Positions 42,467-52,978 of a DNA stretch of 64,000 nt are shown piece by piece; positions within the stretch are counted from its first letter, which is position 1, and each line of letters opens with the position of its first letter. This DNA comes from Nansenia antarctica. Lineage: Eukaryota; Chordata; Actinopteri; Argentiniformes; Microstomatidae. The notes beneath the pieces were generated by a model. The model was not told the origin of the DNA, searched no databases, and was given only the letters and a program-made list of their open reading frames with translations. The stretch spans positions 56,714,309-56,778,308 of the forward strand of contig OZ022346.1 of the NCBI GenBank assembly GCA_963989245.1. The letters run 5' to 3'. Both the position numbers and the translations under genes were made by a program.

Positions 42467-42476
42467 TGGCCCTGAG
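42439..42476 (+). promoter_or_regulatory. -1 ribosomal frameshift signal (G GGA AAC) with candidate pseudoknot
   Basis: GGGAAAC at 42439-42445 reads G|GGA|AAC in the gag frame, 18 bases before the gag stop, and pol lies in the -1 frame. After a 4-base spacer, GGGCC (42450-42454) can pair with GGCCC (42468-42472), and loop CTCA (42459-42462) with TGAG (42473-42476). Confidence 0.75.
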
Positions 42477-45400
42477 CGCTGGCGTCACCAACAGGCTGCT
42501 CTTCATACAAGACACCGCCTCTGGTCGCAGTTTCCTTTGTGACACAGGTGCCCAGTGGAGCATCATTCCGGCAGAGAGATCGGATGTGGCGAAGGAGGAG
42601 CGTGGTCCGCAGTTGGCAGGCGCGGACGGCACACCTATCTGCTCTTATGGCACTAGGGCGGTGGACGTGTGCTTCGGAGGGCAATGCTTTTCGTGGGATT
42701 TTGTCATAGCGGCTGTCACATTTCCCCTCCTTGGTGCGGATTTTCTGTGCGCCCACAACCTGTTGGTGGACGTGGGAAACAGGCGCCTGGTCAACTCACA
42801 GACTTTCGCTTCCTTCGCCTGTACGCAGGGGGAGGCGGTCTACAGCGGGTGGTCCAATACGCTCGCCGAAAGTGACCAGTACCTTCGGCTGCTCGCCGAA
42901 TTCCCCGACCTTACCAAGCCCACCTTCTCCGCGCCCACGGTGAAACACGGAGTGGAGCACCACATCGAGACCGAGGGGCCTCCCCTCCACGCCAGGGCCA
43001 GGCGCCTCAACCCGGAGAAGCTGGCCATCGCCAGGGCGGAGTTTGCGCATATGGAGCAGGTGGGCATCGTTCGGCGCTCGAGCAGCCCCTGGGCGTCTCC
43101 CCTGCACATCGTCCCTAAGTCAGACGGCGGGTGGCGCCCATGTGGGGACTACCGCCGCCTCAACGACGCGTCCAAGCCTGACCGCTACCCGGTCCCACAT
43201 GTCCAGGACTTTTCAGCGAACCTGGCAGGCAAACGCTTCTTCTCCAAAGTGGACCTGGTACGGGGGTACCATCAGGTGCCGGTGCACCCCGAGGACGTCC
43301 CTAAGACGGCCGTAATCACGCCATTTGGACTCTTCGAGTTTCTGCGGATGCCGTTCGGCCTGAAGAACGCGGCGCAGACCTTCCAACGCCTCATGCACTC
43401 GGTGCTCCGGGACCTACCATTCCTCTTCGTCTACTTGGATGACATCCTCGTCGCAAGCACCACGGAGGAGGAGCACCTGTCCCACCTCCGGGCCCTTTTC
43501 ACACGGCTCAGCCAACATGGGCTGATTGTCAATCCGGCGAAGTGTGAGTTCGGACGGAACACCATCGACTTTCTCGGGCACCGGGTCTCCGCAGAGGGGG
43601 TGACCCCCCTCCCCTCGAAGGTGGAAGCTGTCGCTGCTTTCCCGCGCCCCAGCACAATCAGCGAGCTCAAGGGGTTCATCGGGATGGTAACCTTCTACTA
43701 TCGCTTCCTCCACCACATCGCTCACATCCTGCGGCCTCTGTACGATGCCCAGAAGGGCAAGACTCTGAAGCAGCCGGTGGACTGGACGGCGGAGCGTGTC
43801 AAAGCCTTTCAGGACACCAAGGCGGCCCTGGCCCGCGCTGCCATGTTGGCCCACCCCTCGCCCTCGGCACCCACTGCTCTCACCACGGACGCCTCTGACT
43901 TTGCTGTGGGAGCGGTGTACGAACAGTGGGTTGGGGACGCCTGGCAGCCTCTTGCATTCTTCAGCCGCCAGCTGTCTCCCAGAGAGCAAAGGTACAGCAC
44001 ATTCGACAGGGAGCTCCTCGGGCTGTGGCTTGCTGTCAGACACTTCCGTTTTTTACTGGAGGGCCGCGAGTTTACGGCCTACGTGGACCACAAGCCACTC
44101 ACGCACGCCATGTCCAAGGTGGCGGAGCCGTGGTCCGACCGCCAACAGCGCCAGCTCGCCTACATATCCGAGTTCACCACAGACATCCAGCACGTTGCTG
44201 GGAAGTCCAACCAGGTCGCGGATTGTCTCTCCAGGGCGGTGGTTGGTGCGGTCCAACTGGGTTTGGACTACGCGCGCATGGCTGCAGACCAGGCCGCCGA
44301 CCCCGCCGTCCAGGCTCTCAAGTTGTCGGACACAGGACTGCGCCTAGAAGAGGTGGTTTTCGGTGACGCAGGGGCCACGCTCCTGTGCGACGTCTCCATG
44401 GGTCAGCCACGACCGGTGGTCCCCGCCAACTGGAGGCGCCCCGCCTTCGAGACGATACACGGCTTGTCTCACCCTGGTAGGAAACCGTCCTCACGGCTGG
44501 TGTCAGAGAAATTCGTCTGGCATGGGCTCAAGAGGGATGTGAGGGCCTGGGTAGACACGTGCATCGCCTGCCAGCGCGCCAAGGTGCATCGACACGTCAA
44601 GGCCCCCCTGGAGCAGTTCTCTGTGCCTGAGCGGAGGTTCGATCATGTAAACGTGGACCTGGTAGGGCCGCTGCCCCCCTCGCACGGATACACCTATCTC
44701 TTTACCATGGTGGACAGGACGACTCGCTGGCCGGAGGCAGTTCCGCTCTCCTCAACGACAGCCCCCGACCTGGCCCGGGCGTTCATCGCGGTGTGGGTCT
44801 CCCGCTACGGCACCCCTGCTGATCTCTCCTCTGACCGTGGCTCACAGTTTACTTCAGAGCTGTGGGCAGCGGTGGCGGAGAATCTGGGGGTCAAGCTCCA
44901 CCGCACAACCGCCTATCACCCGCAGGCGAACGGGCTCTGTGAGCGTTTCCATCGATCCATGAAGGCCGCCCTTCGAGCCAGCCTCACGGACAGCAACTGG
45001 CTTGACAAGCTGCCGTGGGTCATGCTGGGGCTCAGGACAGCGCCTAAGGAGGACCTCCAGTCGTCGTCCGCTGAGCTGGTGTTTGGACAGCCGCTGCGGG
45101 TCCCCGGTGACTTCATTCCCAAGTCAACGGAGCCCTGGTCCGCCGCCGCTCAGCGCGCCTCCCTGCTGGACAGCGCCAGGACCTTCGTCCCGGTCCCGAC
45201 TACGCAGCATGGTGTCCCTACTTCGAGGGTGCCCCCGGAGCTGCACTCAGCGAGGTTCGTTTTCATTCGTCATGATGGCCACAGGACTCCACTACGTCCT
45301 CCTTATGACGGGCCTTTCCGTGTCATCGAGGCCGGAGCCAAGAACTTCATGGTTGACATGGGGGGTAGGCCTGAGTGTGTGTCCGTTGATCGCCTCAAAC

Positions 45401-45678
45401 CGGCCCACTTGGACCTTGAACTGCCCCTGGACTTGGCCCTGCCACCGCGCAGAGGCCGGCCTCCAGTCCTACCTCCCCTGCCGCGCCCTGGCCATTTCCC
45501 CCTCCGACCCCGACAACCCCCCGCAGCTCGCGAGCCCCCGGTCGTCACTGCCCCCCGTCCTTCCCTGCAGGAGGACGTGATGGGCGATGTCACACCTCCT
45601 CCCGCACCTCCTGACTTTACCTACGATCGTAGGGGCCGGGCCATACGCCCTCCTCGCCGTGAGGATTTCCAATATTGA
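42443..45678 (+). CDS. gypsy Pol (protease, RT, RNase H, integrase)
   Basis: Single open frame, -1 relative to gag, with no usable start needed if frameshifting occurs. Protease: CDTGAQWSIIP (DTG at 42541). RT: FFSKVDLVRGYHQVPV, MPFGLKNAAQTFQRLM, YLDD (43432-43443). RNase H: LTTDASDFAVGAV, YVDHKPLTHA. Integrase: zinc HHCC (HGLSH...CIACQRAK), DDE residues in VDLVGPL, SSDRGSQFTS and CERFHRSM, and the C-terminal GPF/Y module (PYDGPFRVI). Length about 1,078 codons. All catalytic residues are present and no stops interrupt it. Confidence 0.95.
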
Positions 45679-45682
45679 GGTG

Positions 45683-45699
45683 AACACTGGGGGGGCTGG
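45683..45699 (+). promoter_or_regulatory. polypurine tract
   Basis: AACACTGGGGGGGCTGG directly before the 3' LTR; G-rich with few pyrimidines. Confidence 0.65.
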
Positions 45700-45934
45700 T
45701 GTAGTGACTACATTATGGGTTCATGTTCTCCTCTTACTGTTGGTTGTGTAGTGGGAGGGAACCAGTTCTGGCACTAGGGGCAGAGGGGAGGATTATTAAC
45801 GTTGCAACTTCCTGTTTAGACACAACAGTTTTGGTGATCTATTTTCTGGTCCTGTACTGAGAGTACAAGTTGTTATTTTGATTAAACAGTTATCATTACG
45901 TTGCCTACGTCTTTCCTTTTTCCTCGGCACTACA
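45700..45934 (+). repeat. gypsy 3' LTR
   Basis: Same as the 5' LTR except CCTCGG for CCTCCGG near the end. Confidence 0.96.
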
Positions 45935-46019
45935 GAATGAAGTTATAATGTTAAAACCCACAATCGAATTATGTGAACAGGTGGTTTTAATCAGCTGGCT
46001 TTCTCAACAGAACGTTTCT

Positions 46020-46306
46020 ACTCAGTGGCGCCGGCAGGATTAGATTTCATAGTACGCACAGAAACGTAGCAAAACTTTGCAGACTAGCCTACAATATAGG
46101 TTGGATGGTTGTAACACCTATAAGTTGGAACTCTGTACAAGCCTTCTGGGCTTAATTCGTTCCCTCCTTGCACAATCTCTTGTGTGCTAAATAAATAAAC
46201 TAAACTAAACTAAGAATACGCTCATTAGGCAGGTAACCCTAAGTTACCTTAACAAGTAACCCAGGTTACTTAACAAGTAACAACCATAGAAGAAACAACT
46301 CACTGA
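46020..46306. other. no gene seen
   Basis: Inserted between the duplicated block and the MITE. It has an ATAAATAAACTAAACTAAACTA tail-like run at about 46190, perhaps a SINE end. Confidence 0.4.
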
Positions 46307-46445
46307 GGTTGCGTTCGTAAAATCACTCTGAGAGTGCCGGAGCGCACACTGGGTTCAACGTGACAAAGGAACCAAGTCATTTGATTGGACAAGAGGCATT
46401 CCATGAGTTCTGATCAAATGTCAGAGCGAGTTTACGAACGCAGCC
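46307..46445. mobile_element. palindromic MITE (inverted copy)
   Basis: GGTTGCGTTCGTAAA at the left, TTTACGAACGCAGCC at the right; the same family as 27405-27544 but in reverse orientation. Confidence 0.85.
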
Positions 46446-46760
46446 ACAAGAACTTTGAACGTTTTCGTTCGTTTTTGTTTTTCTGTCCCAATACAAACCT
46501 GCATTTCTGAAATAACATCAGCAACGAGCAGCTAGGCTAGGCCACACTCGTTTATGTAAGTGGCCGTGTATATATATATATGTGTATATATCTGGTTGAT
46601 AAACAGTGAATAATATGTCTGTTATTATGTGTTATTATCATATTATGTGATAAATGCTAAACTACAACCAACGTTACCGTGGTAACCAATGGTAGCATAG
46701 CAACCCTACTCACCTAACGACAGATAACGGTTAGTTAGCAAGCTAGCTGCTAACTAGTAA

Positions 46761-46802
46761 GTTAGTTAGTTAGTTAATTAGTTAGTTAGTTAGTTAGTTA
46801 GG

Positions 46803-46834
<32 letters not shown>

Positions 46835-47381
46835 CAGTCAGTCAGTTAGTTAGTTAGTTAGTTAGGTAGTTAGTCAGTTAGTTAGTTTGTTAGTTAGTTA
46901 GTTAGTTAGTTAGGTAGTTAGTTAGTTAGTTAGTTAGTCAGTCAGTTAGTTAGTTAGGTAGTTAGTCAGTTAGTTAGTTAGTTCGTTAGTTAGTTAGTTA
47001 GTTAGTTAGTCAGTCAGTTAGTTAGTTAGTTAGGTAGTTAGTCAGTTAGTTAGTTAGTTAGGTAGTTAGTCAGTTAGTTAGTTCGTTAGTTAGTTAGTTA
47101 GTTAGTTAGTTAGGTAGTTAGTTAGTTAGTTAGTTAGTCAGTCAGTTAGTTAGTTAGGTAGTTAGTCAGTTAGTTAGTTAGTTAGTTCGTTAGTTAGTTA
47201 GTTAGTTAGTCAGTCAGTTAGTTAGTTAGTTAGGTAGTTAGTTAGTTCGTTAGTTAGTTAGTTAGTTAGTCAGTCAGTTAGTTAGTTAGTTAGTTAGGTA
47301 GTTAGTCAGTTAGTTAGTTAGTTAGTTCGTTAGTTAGTTAGGTAGTTAGTCAGTTAGTTAGTTAGTTAGTTAGTTAGTTAG
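46761..47381. repeat. (GTTA)n tetranucleotide array, ~620 bp
   Basis: Almost pure TTAG repeats with sparse variants (GTCA, GTTC, GGTA) that recur in the same order, such as TAGGTAGTTAGTCAG, giving a higher-order period. Confidence 0.97.
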
Positions 47382-47421
47382 CCAGCTAAGATTCATACGG
47401 TTTACAGAGGTTTACATTAGT

Positions 47422-47720
47422 TAGGCAAGGCAAGTGTGTTTGTATAGCACATTTCATACAACAGGGGGCAATTCAGTGCTTTACATAATTCAGTGCTTTA
47501 CATACAGAGTGCTTTACATTCATTCTTTTAAAAATACAGCAAGAGGAGCATAGTAAGAAAATAAAAATGACAATGAATAAAAGCAAATATAAGAAGAAAA
47601 TTACTTAACACGTTCAATAAGACAATAGTTAATAGCTAATGGATTAAAGACATTGATAGGAGTGTTTGTGTTTAATCATAACTGCTGCAAAACATGAAGA
47701 TTTTGATTTATTTCGCTTTG
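47422..47720 (-). mobile_element. LINE 3' end, minus strand
   Basis: AGGCAAGGCAAGTGTGTTTG...TTTAATCATAACTGCTGCAA is the reverse of the 3' end of the LINE at 10536-16080, cut just after the end of ORF2. Confidence 0.88.
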
Positions 47721-48261
47721 ATTTAATTATTTTGAGGGTTTGGGCCTTTGTCAACATTGCAGGCAGCAGCAGAAGCAACAACCAATCCAGGTCAAGTACC
47801 AGATGATGATGGACAACAAAGTTACCAAACCCAACCCAAGAGGTTAACATGGAGATGCAGGAGACGGCTGTACTAGTAGAGGTAAAGTGTTGTCTTCACC
47901 TGGCGAGTTCATTGCAACTTTAAAGCATTTTAAGGTTCAGTCAACTTTGGAAGCGTTTAGGTCTTGGCACCTTCTTGCCCCCCTTAACAGCCTATCGTTC
48001 CCCTCGCCGTTCCATCAGGGGTCATTCTTCTCAGTGAGTCACCTACTCTTGAAACTTGTACAAACAAAAGAGATGATCATGATCTAATGGATTGATATCT
48101 TAAACGGAAGAATTACAAACGACAATGCGTCTATGAAGTAAATAAGAAAATCAGTCTTGGTAGCCTACATTTCATGCATAAAGTATTATAGGCCTCATAC
48201 TAATAGACCTAGACCTACGATGCTATTAAGAATGTGGAAAGATTTGAAGATTTTATGTTAA
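47721..48261. other. no gene seen
   Basis: No recognised coding region, RNA or repeat. Confidence 0.4.
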
Positions 48262-48433
48262 TACACATTACATTTGACCACTTATGGTGTCGAACCAAAT
48301 ATGGTGTCCATGCGTCCGGGTGATGCGCGTGTAGGATGCAGCTGGATATACTTGAACAACAACAACAGCAGGAGGACAGTTGAACACAGAGAAGTTAGTC
48401 TGGCCATTGGTTCACATTGTTGTTTATGGTGTT
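48262..48433 (+). promoter_or_regulatory. second copy of aurkb promoter/5' UTR, joined to transposase array
   Basis: ACACATTACATTTGACCACT...CACATTGTTGTTTATGGTGTT matches 36532-36860 without the MITE. After GGTGTT the two copies diverge: copy A runs to the aurkb ATG, copy B into unit 1 of the array. Confidence 0.93.
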
Positions 48434-48449
48434 TTAGTCACATCTTTGT

Positions 48450-49708
48450 GGGGATACATTGGCTCAACATGACCTTGCAGGTTTTAAAGTGGGCGTGGGG
48501 TTTGCTCGTTGTAAATGTAGGCATTGTGAGTGTACGGCAGATAACATGCAAACTAACTTTGATGAGGATTTGTTCAACAAAAGAACAGTGGAGCGACATC
48601 TGAGACAGTGTTTGGATATTGAGAGGGCCAGCACAGATTTTGTTAAGAACAATTTAAAAACAACATATGGGATCAACAGAAGAAGTACATTGGTTGATTT
48701 TCCTGGCTTCAATCTTATTGAGCAGACCCCACAAGATATTATGCATCTAATTCTTGAAGGGGTCGCCCCTATGGAGATCAAATGTGTGCTAAAACATCTC
48801 ATTGATAGTGGGCAGATAGAACTGGATGCATTGAATTCAGCTATGCACTGTTTCCCTTACTCGCCTCATGATCTAAGAGACAAACCATGTCCCATCACTG
48901 TTTCTACATTGACCTCAAATGACAACAGACTAAAACAATCTTCAGGCCAAATGCTTATCCTTTTGAAAATATTGCCATTTTTGTTATAGTATACCATCAA
49001 AGAGAGTTTGTTTGTGCAGTTTATCGTTGAATTGGTAGAGATAACACAGATCTTGTTTGCACCAGTCATCTCACTCCAAACAGTTACACGGCTTAAAGAA
49101 TTGATAGAGCAGCATTTGAAATCATTTAAGCAGCTTTTCCCAGAAAGAAATATTATACCAAAACAACATTATTTGCTTCATCTTCCTTCACAAATTATAG
49201 CTTTGGGTCCTATGATTAGACACGTGTATGAGATTTGAATCGAAACATAGGTAAACGCTGGGGTTCAACATTTAATTTTAAGAACATTTGTAAGACATTA
49301 ATTCAGCACAATCAGAGGTTTGAATGCTCTCACAATGTGAATGGCAGGCAACACCCAATTTATTCAAATGAGAAGGAACTGGGCCCACCATCTGAAGTTG
49401 TAAACACAGAATATGTACACTCAAAACTGAGGGACTACATTGGTACTACTGACGTGCAAACGGTGTTGTCACTCAAATGGCTTATCCTCAATGGAAACAA
49501 GTATACGAGGGATAAGTCATTGATAATTAGTGGTGTTAATGACCAGCATCTACCAGTATTTGGGCTAATCAAAGATATCTGGCTGGTAAACACTTATTTA
49601 TTTATTTACTTATTATTGATTTTACAGCTTATTATGCAGTTACGTTTGAAGACCACCAATATGTTGCAATTAAGTACAACCTCAATGATGTTATGGAAAT
49701 TAAATTAA
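48450..49708 (+). pseudogene. transposase-derived gene, unit 1 (5' truncated)
   Basis: It starts at GGGGATACATTGGCTCAACA, the middle of the gene. It reads GFKVGVGFARCKCRHCEC (Cys-rich, zinc-binding-like) and PGFNLIEQTPQDIMHLILEG, then an in-frame TAG (FLL-stop). After the stop: LFVQFIVELVEITQILFAP, IPKQHYLLHLPSQIIALGP, then a frameshift from a 2-base loss (CACGTG for CACACGTG). It also lost TACTTT near 49250 and ~110 bp near the 3' end. It has no 5' exons and its start is fused to the aurkb promoter copy. Confidence 0.85.
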
Positions 49709-50132
49709 TGAATGAAATGAGCTCTTAATCTGGTGAATGAAGGTCTCTTGGAGTGAGTGAAAGCACCAACAGTCATCAATATTGAGGTATGCAGTTTTGT
49801 GATAGAGGGCGTGGCAATAATTCAGTTATTGTTTATCTTTCAGTGCAGAACTAAATTGAGTTTAAAAGAATGTTAGAAAATGTTTGTTATTTGTTATTAT
49901 TACCACTCAGTTCAACTGGATTTAACAAGATTTTGCATATGTGAGCCATATCGTGATATCGTTACTGAAAATAATCTGTGATTATTGTGATTTCAACAAT
50001 ATCGTCCAGTCCTATTATTTGATTTTGTCCATATCGCTCAGCCATACTTGGTGTGTTAAGAGCTGTTCATGTTTACTGTGGTATGGATTGTTGATCATGT
50101 GAACTTCACTGCATTTGTGACTGTTGTTTTAG

Positions 50133-52554
50133 GGAGAGGCATCCTTTGGTGTGAGTGGTCACAGTCTGACCCAGCATGCTGCAGCATTTGCGCTGAACAT
50201 CTGTGAGAGATGTTACTTGTCTCAGGTATTGCACAAAGAATTCTGCCTCTCTTTTATTATATTGTGTATTTCCACTTATGTAAGATACAGTAATTATCTA
50301 GATACAGTCATTTTTGTACTGGTATGGTTTTGATGATAAAGATGATAAAGATGTGATGGATTAAAGGAACAGTTCACCCCAACATTTTAATTCACACATT
50401 ATCTACTCACCCCATGGCCGATGGATAGTCAGGTGAAGTTTTTTAGTCTACAAAGGTTTCTGTTCCTTTAAGAAAATGGATAATGCTTTTTCATTCATAC
50501 ATGTACACCCTTTTCTTTCTAGGAGAATGTCAACACTGTTGTTGCAGATGTCCAACAGTACCAAGCTTCCCTTCTAGACAACCTGAGGGACCAGATCAAG
50601 AATGCTTTTGACACCCATGAAAGTAAGGAGACGCTGCAAACAGCAGTCCTGGCAGTATTCGATGACTTCAAAGACCCCTTCTCGAAAGTCTCATCTACGT
50701 ATCTACAGGACAGTAGCATTCAGCATTTTTTCAACCCTGTTGAGTCAGAGGAGGTGGTCATATCACAAACTGCATGTAGAAGAAAGGGAAGAAATTCAAG
50801 AGCTCTTGCCATTCAAACTAATTCATTTTATTATGTACCGTTATTCAAGAGCCTTGAGGAATTGTTTTCAGATCCCCGGATATTCGCAATGATAAGCTCC
50901 ATACCTAAGAGGTGTAAAGAGGGGTTTTTATACAATATAGTTGATGGTGAACTTCTTAGGCACCACCCACTCTTCTCCGTCAGACATTCTGCTTTGCAGT
51001 TCATTTTATATACTGACGACATTGAAATATGCAATCCACTTGGAGCACATGCAACAAAAAACAAACTGTTAATGGTTTATTACACTTTAGGAGATATAGA
51101 TCCAAAGTATAGATCAACGCTGTCTGCAATTACATTGTTAGCCATTGCAAAATCAAGTGAGCTGTCTCAGTGTGGTGTGGATGTGGTTTTAGATAGAATA
51201 AAAAAAGATTTAGATGTGTTGTACCACGGTGTTCAAATCAAAACAGCTGTTGGTGAGAGGATCATGTATGGTGCTGTGGTTTCCTTTACTGGGGATACAT
51301 TGGCTCAACATGACCTTGCAGGTTTTAAAGTGGGCGTGGGGTTTGCTCGTTGTAAATGTAGGCATTGTGAGTGTACGGCAGATAACATGCAAACTAACTT
51401 TGATGAGGATTTGTTCAACAAAAGAACAGTGGAGCGACATCTGAGACAGTGTTTGGATATTGAGAGGGCCAGCACAGATTTTGTTAAGAACAATTTAAAA
51501 ACAACATATGGGATCAACAGAAGAAGTACATTGGTTGATTTTCCTGGCTTCAATCTTATTGAGCAGACCCCACAAGATATTATGCATATCATTCTTGAAG
51601 GGGTCGCCCCTATGGAGATCAAATGTGTGCTAAAACATCTCATTGATAGTGGGCAGATAGAACTGGATGCATTGAATTCAGCTTTGCACTGTTTCCCTTA
51701 CTCGCCTCATGATCTAAGAGACAAACCATGTCCCATCACTGTTTCTACATTGACCTCAAATGACAACAGACTAAAACAATCTTCAGGCCAAATGCTTATC
51801 CTTTTGAAAATATTGCCATTTTTGTTATAGTATACCATCAAAGAGAGTTTGTTTGTGCAGTTTATCGTTGAATTGGTAGAGATAACACAGATCTTGTTTG
51901 CACCAGTCATCTCACTCCAAACAGTTACACGGCTTAAAGAATTGATAGAGCAGCATTTGAAATCATTTAAGCAGCTTTTCCCAGAAAGAAATATTATACC
52001 AAAACAACATTATTTGCTTCATCTTCCTTCACAAATTATAGCTTTGGGTCCTATGATTAGACACGTGTATGAGATTTGAATCGAAACATAGGTACTTTAA
52101 ACGCTGGGGTTCAACATTTAATTTTAAGAACATTTGTAAGACATTAATTCAGCACAATCAGAGGTTTGAATGCTCTCACAATGTGAATGGCAGGCAACAC
52201 CCAATTTATTCAAATGAGAAGGAACTGGGCCCACCATCTGAAGTTGTAAACACAGAATATGTACACTCAAAACTGAGGGACTACATTGGTACTACTGACG
52301 TGCAAACGGTGTTGTCACTCAAATGGCTTATCCTCAATGGAAACAAGTATACGAGGGATAAGTCATTGATAATTAGTGGTGTTAATGACCAGCATCTACC
52401 AGTATTTGGGCTAATCAAAGATATCTGGCTGGTAAACACTTATTTATTTATTTACTTATTATTGATTTTACAGCTTATTATGCAGTTACGTTTGAAGACC
52501 ACCAATATGTTGCAATTAAGTACAACCTCAATGATGTTATGGAAATTAAATTAA
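50133..52554 (+). pseudogene. transposase-derived gene, unit 2
   Basis: Exon a 50133-50225 (GEASFGVSGHSLTQHAAAFA) is followed by a ~300-bp intron, then a long exon from 50523 beginning ENVNTVVADVQQYQASLLDN. It is open to TAG 51828-51830, then after the stop to the frameshift at about 52070. At YYVPLFKSLEELF this copy is in frame (CCGTT). It shares the TAG, 2-base loss and ~110-bp 3' deletion with unit 1. The family looks like the large DDE transposase-derived proteins of fish (CACTA/TNP2-like); I infer this from C-terminal motifs only. Confidence 0.8.
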
Positions 52555-52978
52555 TGAATGAAATGAGCTCTTAATCTGGTGAATGAAGGTCTCTTGGAGT
52601 GTGTGAAAGCACCAACAGTCATCAATATTGAGGTATGCAGTTTTGTGATAGAGGGCGTGGCAATAATTCAGTTATTGTTTATCTTTCAGTGCAGAACTAA
52701 ATTGAGTTTAAAAGAATGTTAGAAAATGTTTGTTATTTGTTATTATTACCACTCAGTTCAACTGGATTTAACAAGATTTTGCATATGTGAGCCATATCGT
52801 GATATCGTTACTGAAAAGAATCTGTGATTATTGTGATTTCAACAATATCGTCCAGTCCTATTATTTGATTTTGTCCATATCGCTCAGCCATACTTGGTGT
52901 GTTAAGAGCTGTTCATGTTTACTGTGGTATGGATTGTTGATCATGTGAACTTCACTGCATTTGTGACTGTTGTTTTAG

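Larger units (their letters stand above)
41402..45934 (+). mobile_element. Ty3/gypsy retrotransposon, CsRn1 type, intact
   Basis: Two LTRs (236 and 235 bp; one 1-base difference seen), TSD GAAT on both sides (41398-41401, 45935-45938), primer site, gag, pol and a purine tract are all present. The empty site is preserved in the paralogous block at about 35990. The tRNA-Trp-type primer site and the CHCC gag motif point to the CsRn1 clade. The coding region is far more GC-rich than the surroundings. It is probably a recent, possibly active insertion. Confidence 0.95.
40981..46019. repeat. duplicated block, copy B (split by gypsy element)
   Basis: The second copy of the 35560-36068 block, interrupted at GAAT by the gypsy element at 41402-45934. 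Small differences (ATTCATTAGTAGTAGG vs ATTAGTAGG) show it is not a simple assembly echo. Confidence 0.93.

Noticed and set aside
43414..45687. Many long frames antisense to, or shifted from, gypsy pol
   Set aside because: GC-rich coding sequence gives long shadow frames; the pol frame has all the motifs.
41402..45934. A retrovirus with env
   Set aside because: After integrase only ~300 bases remain before the purine tract; there is no env frame, so it is a retrotransposon.
48274..48603. Plus-strand frame crossing the aurkb-promoter/array junction
   Set aside because: It reads the transposase gene in the wrong frame; the real frame begins near 48459 without a start codon.
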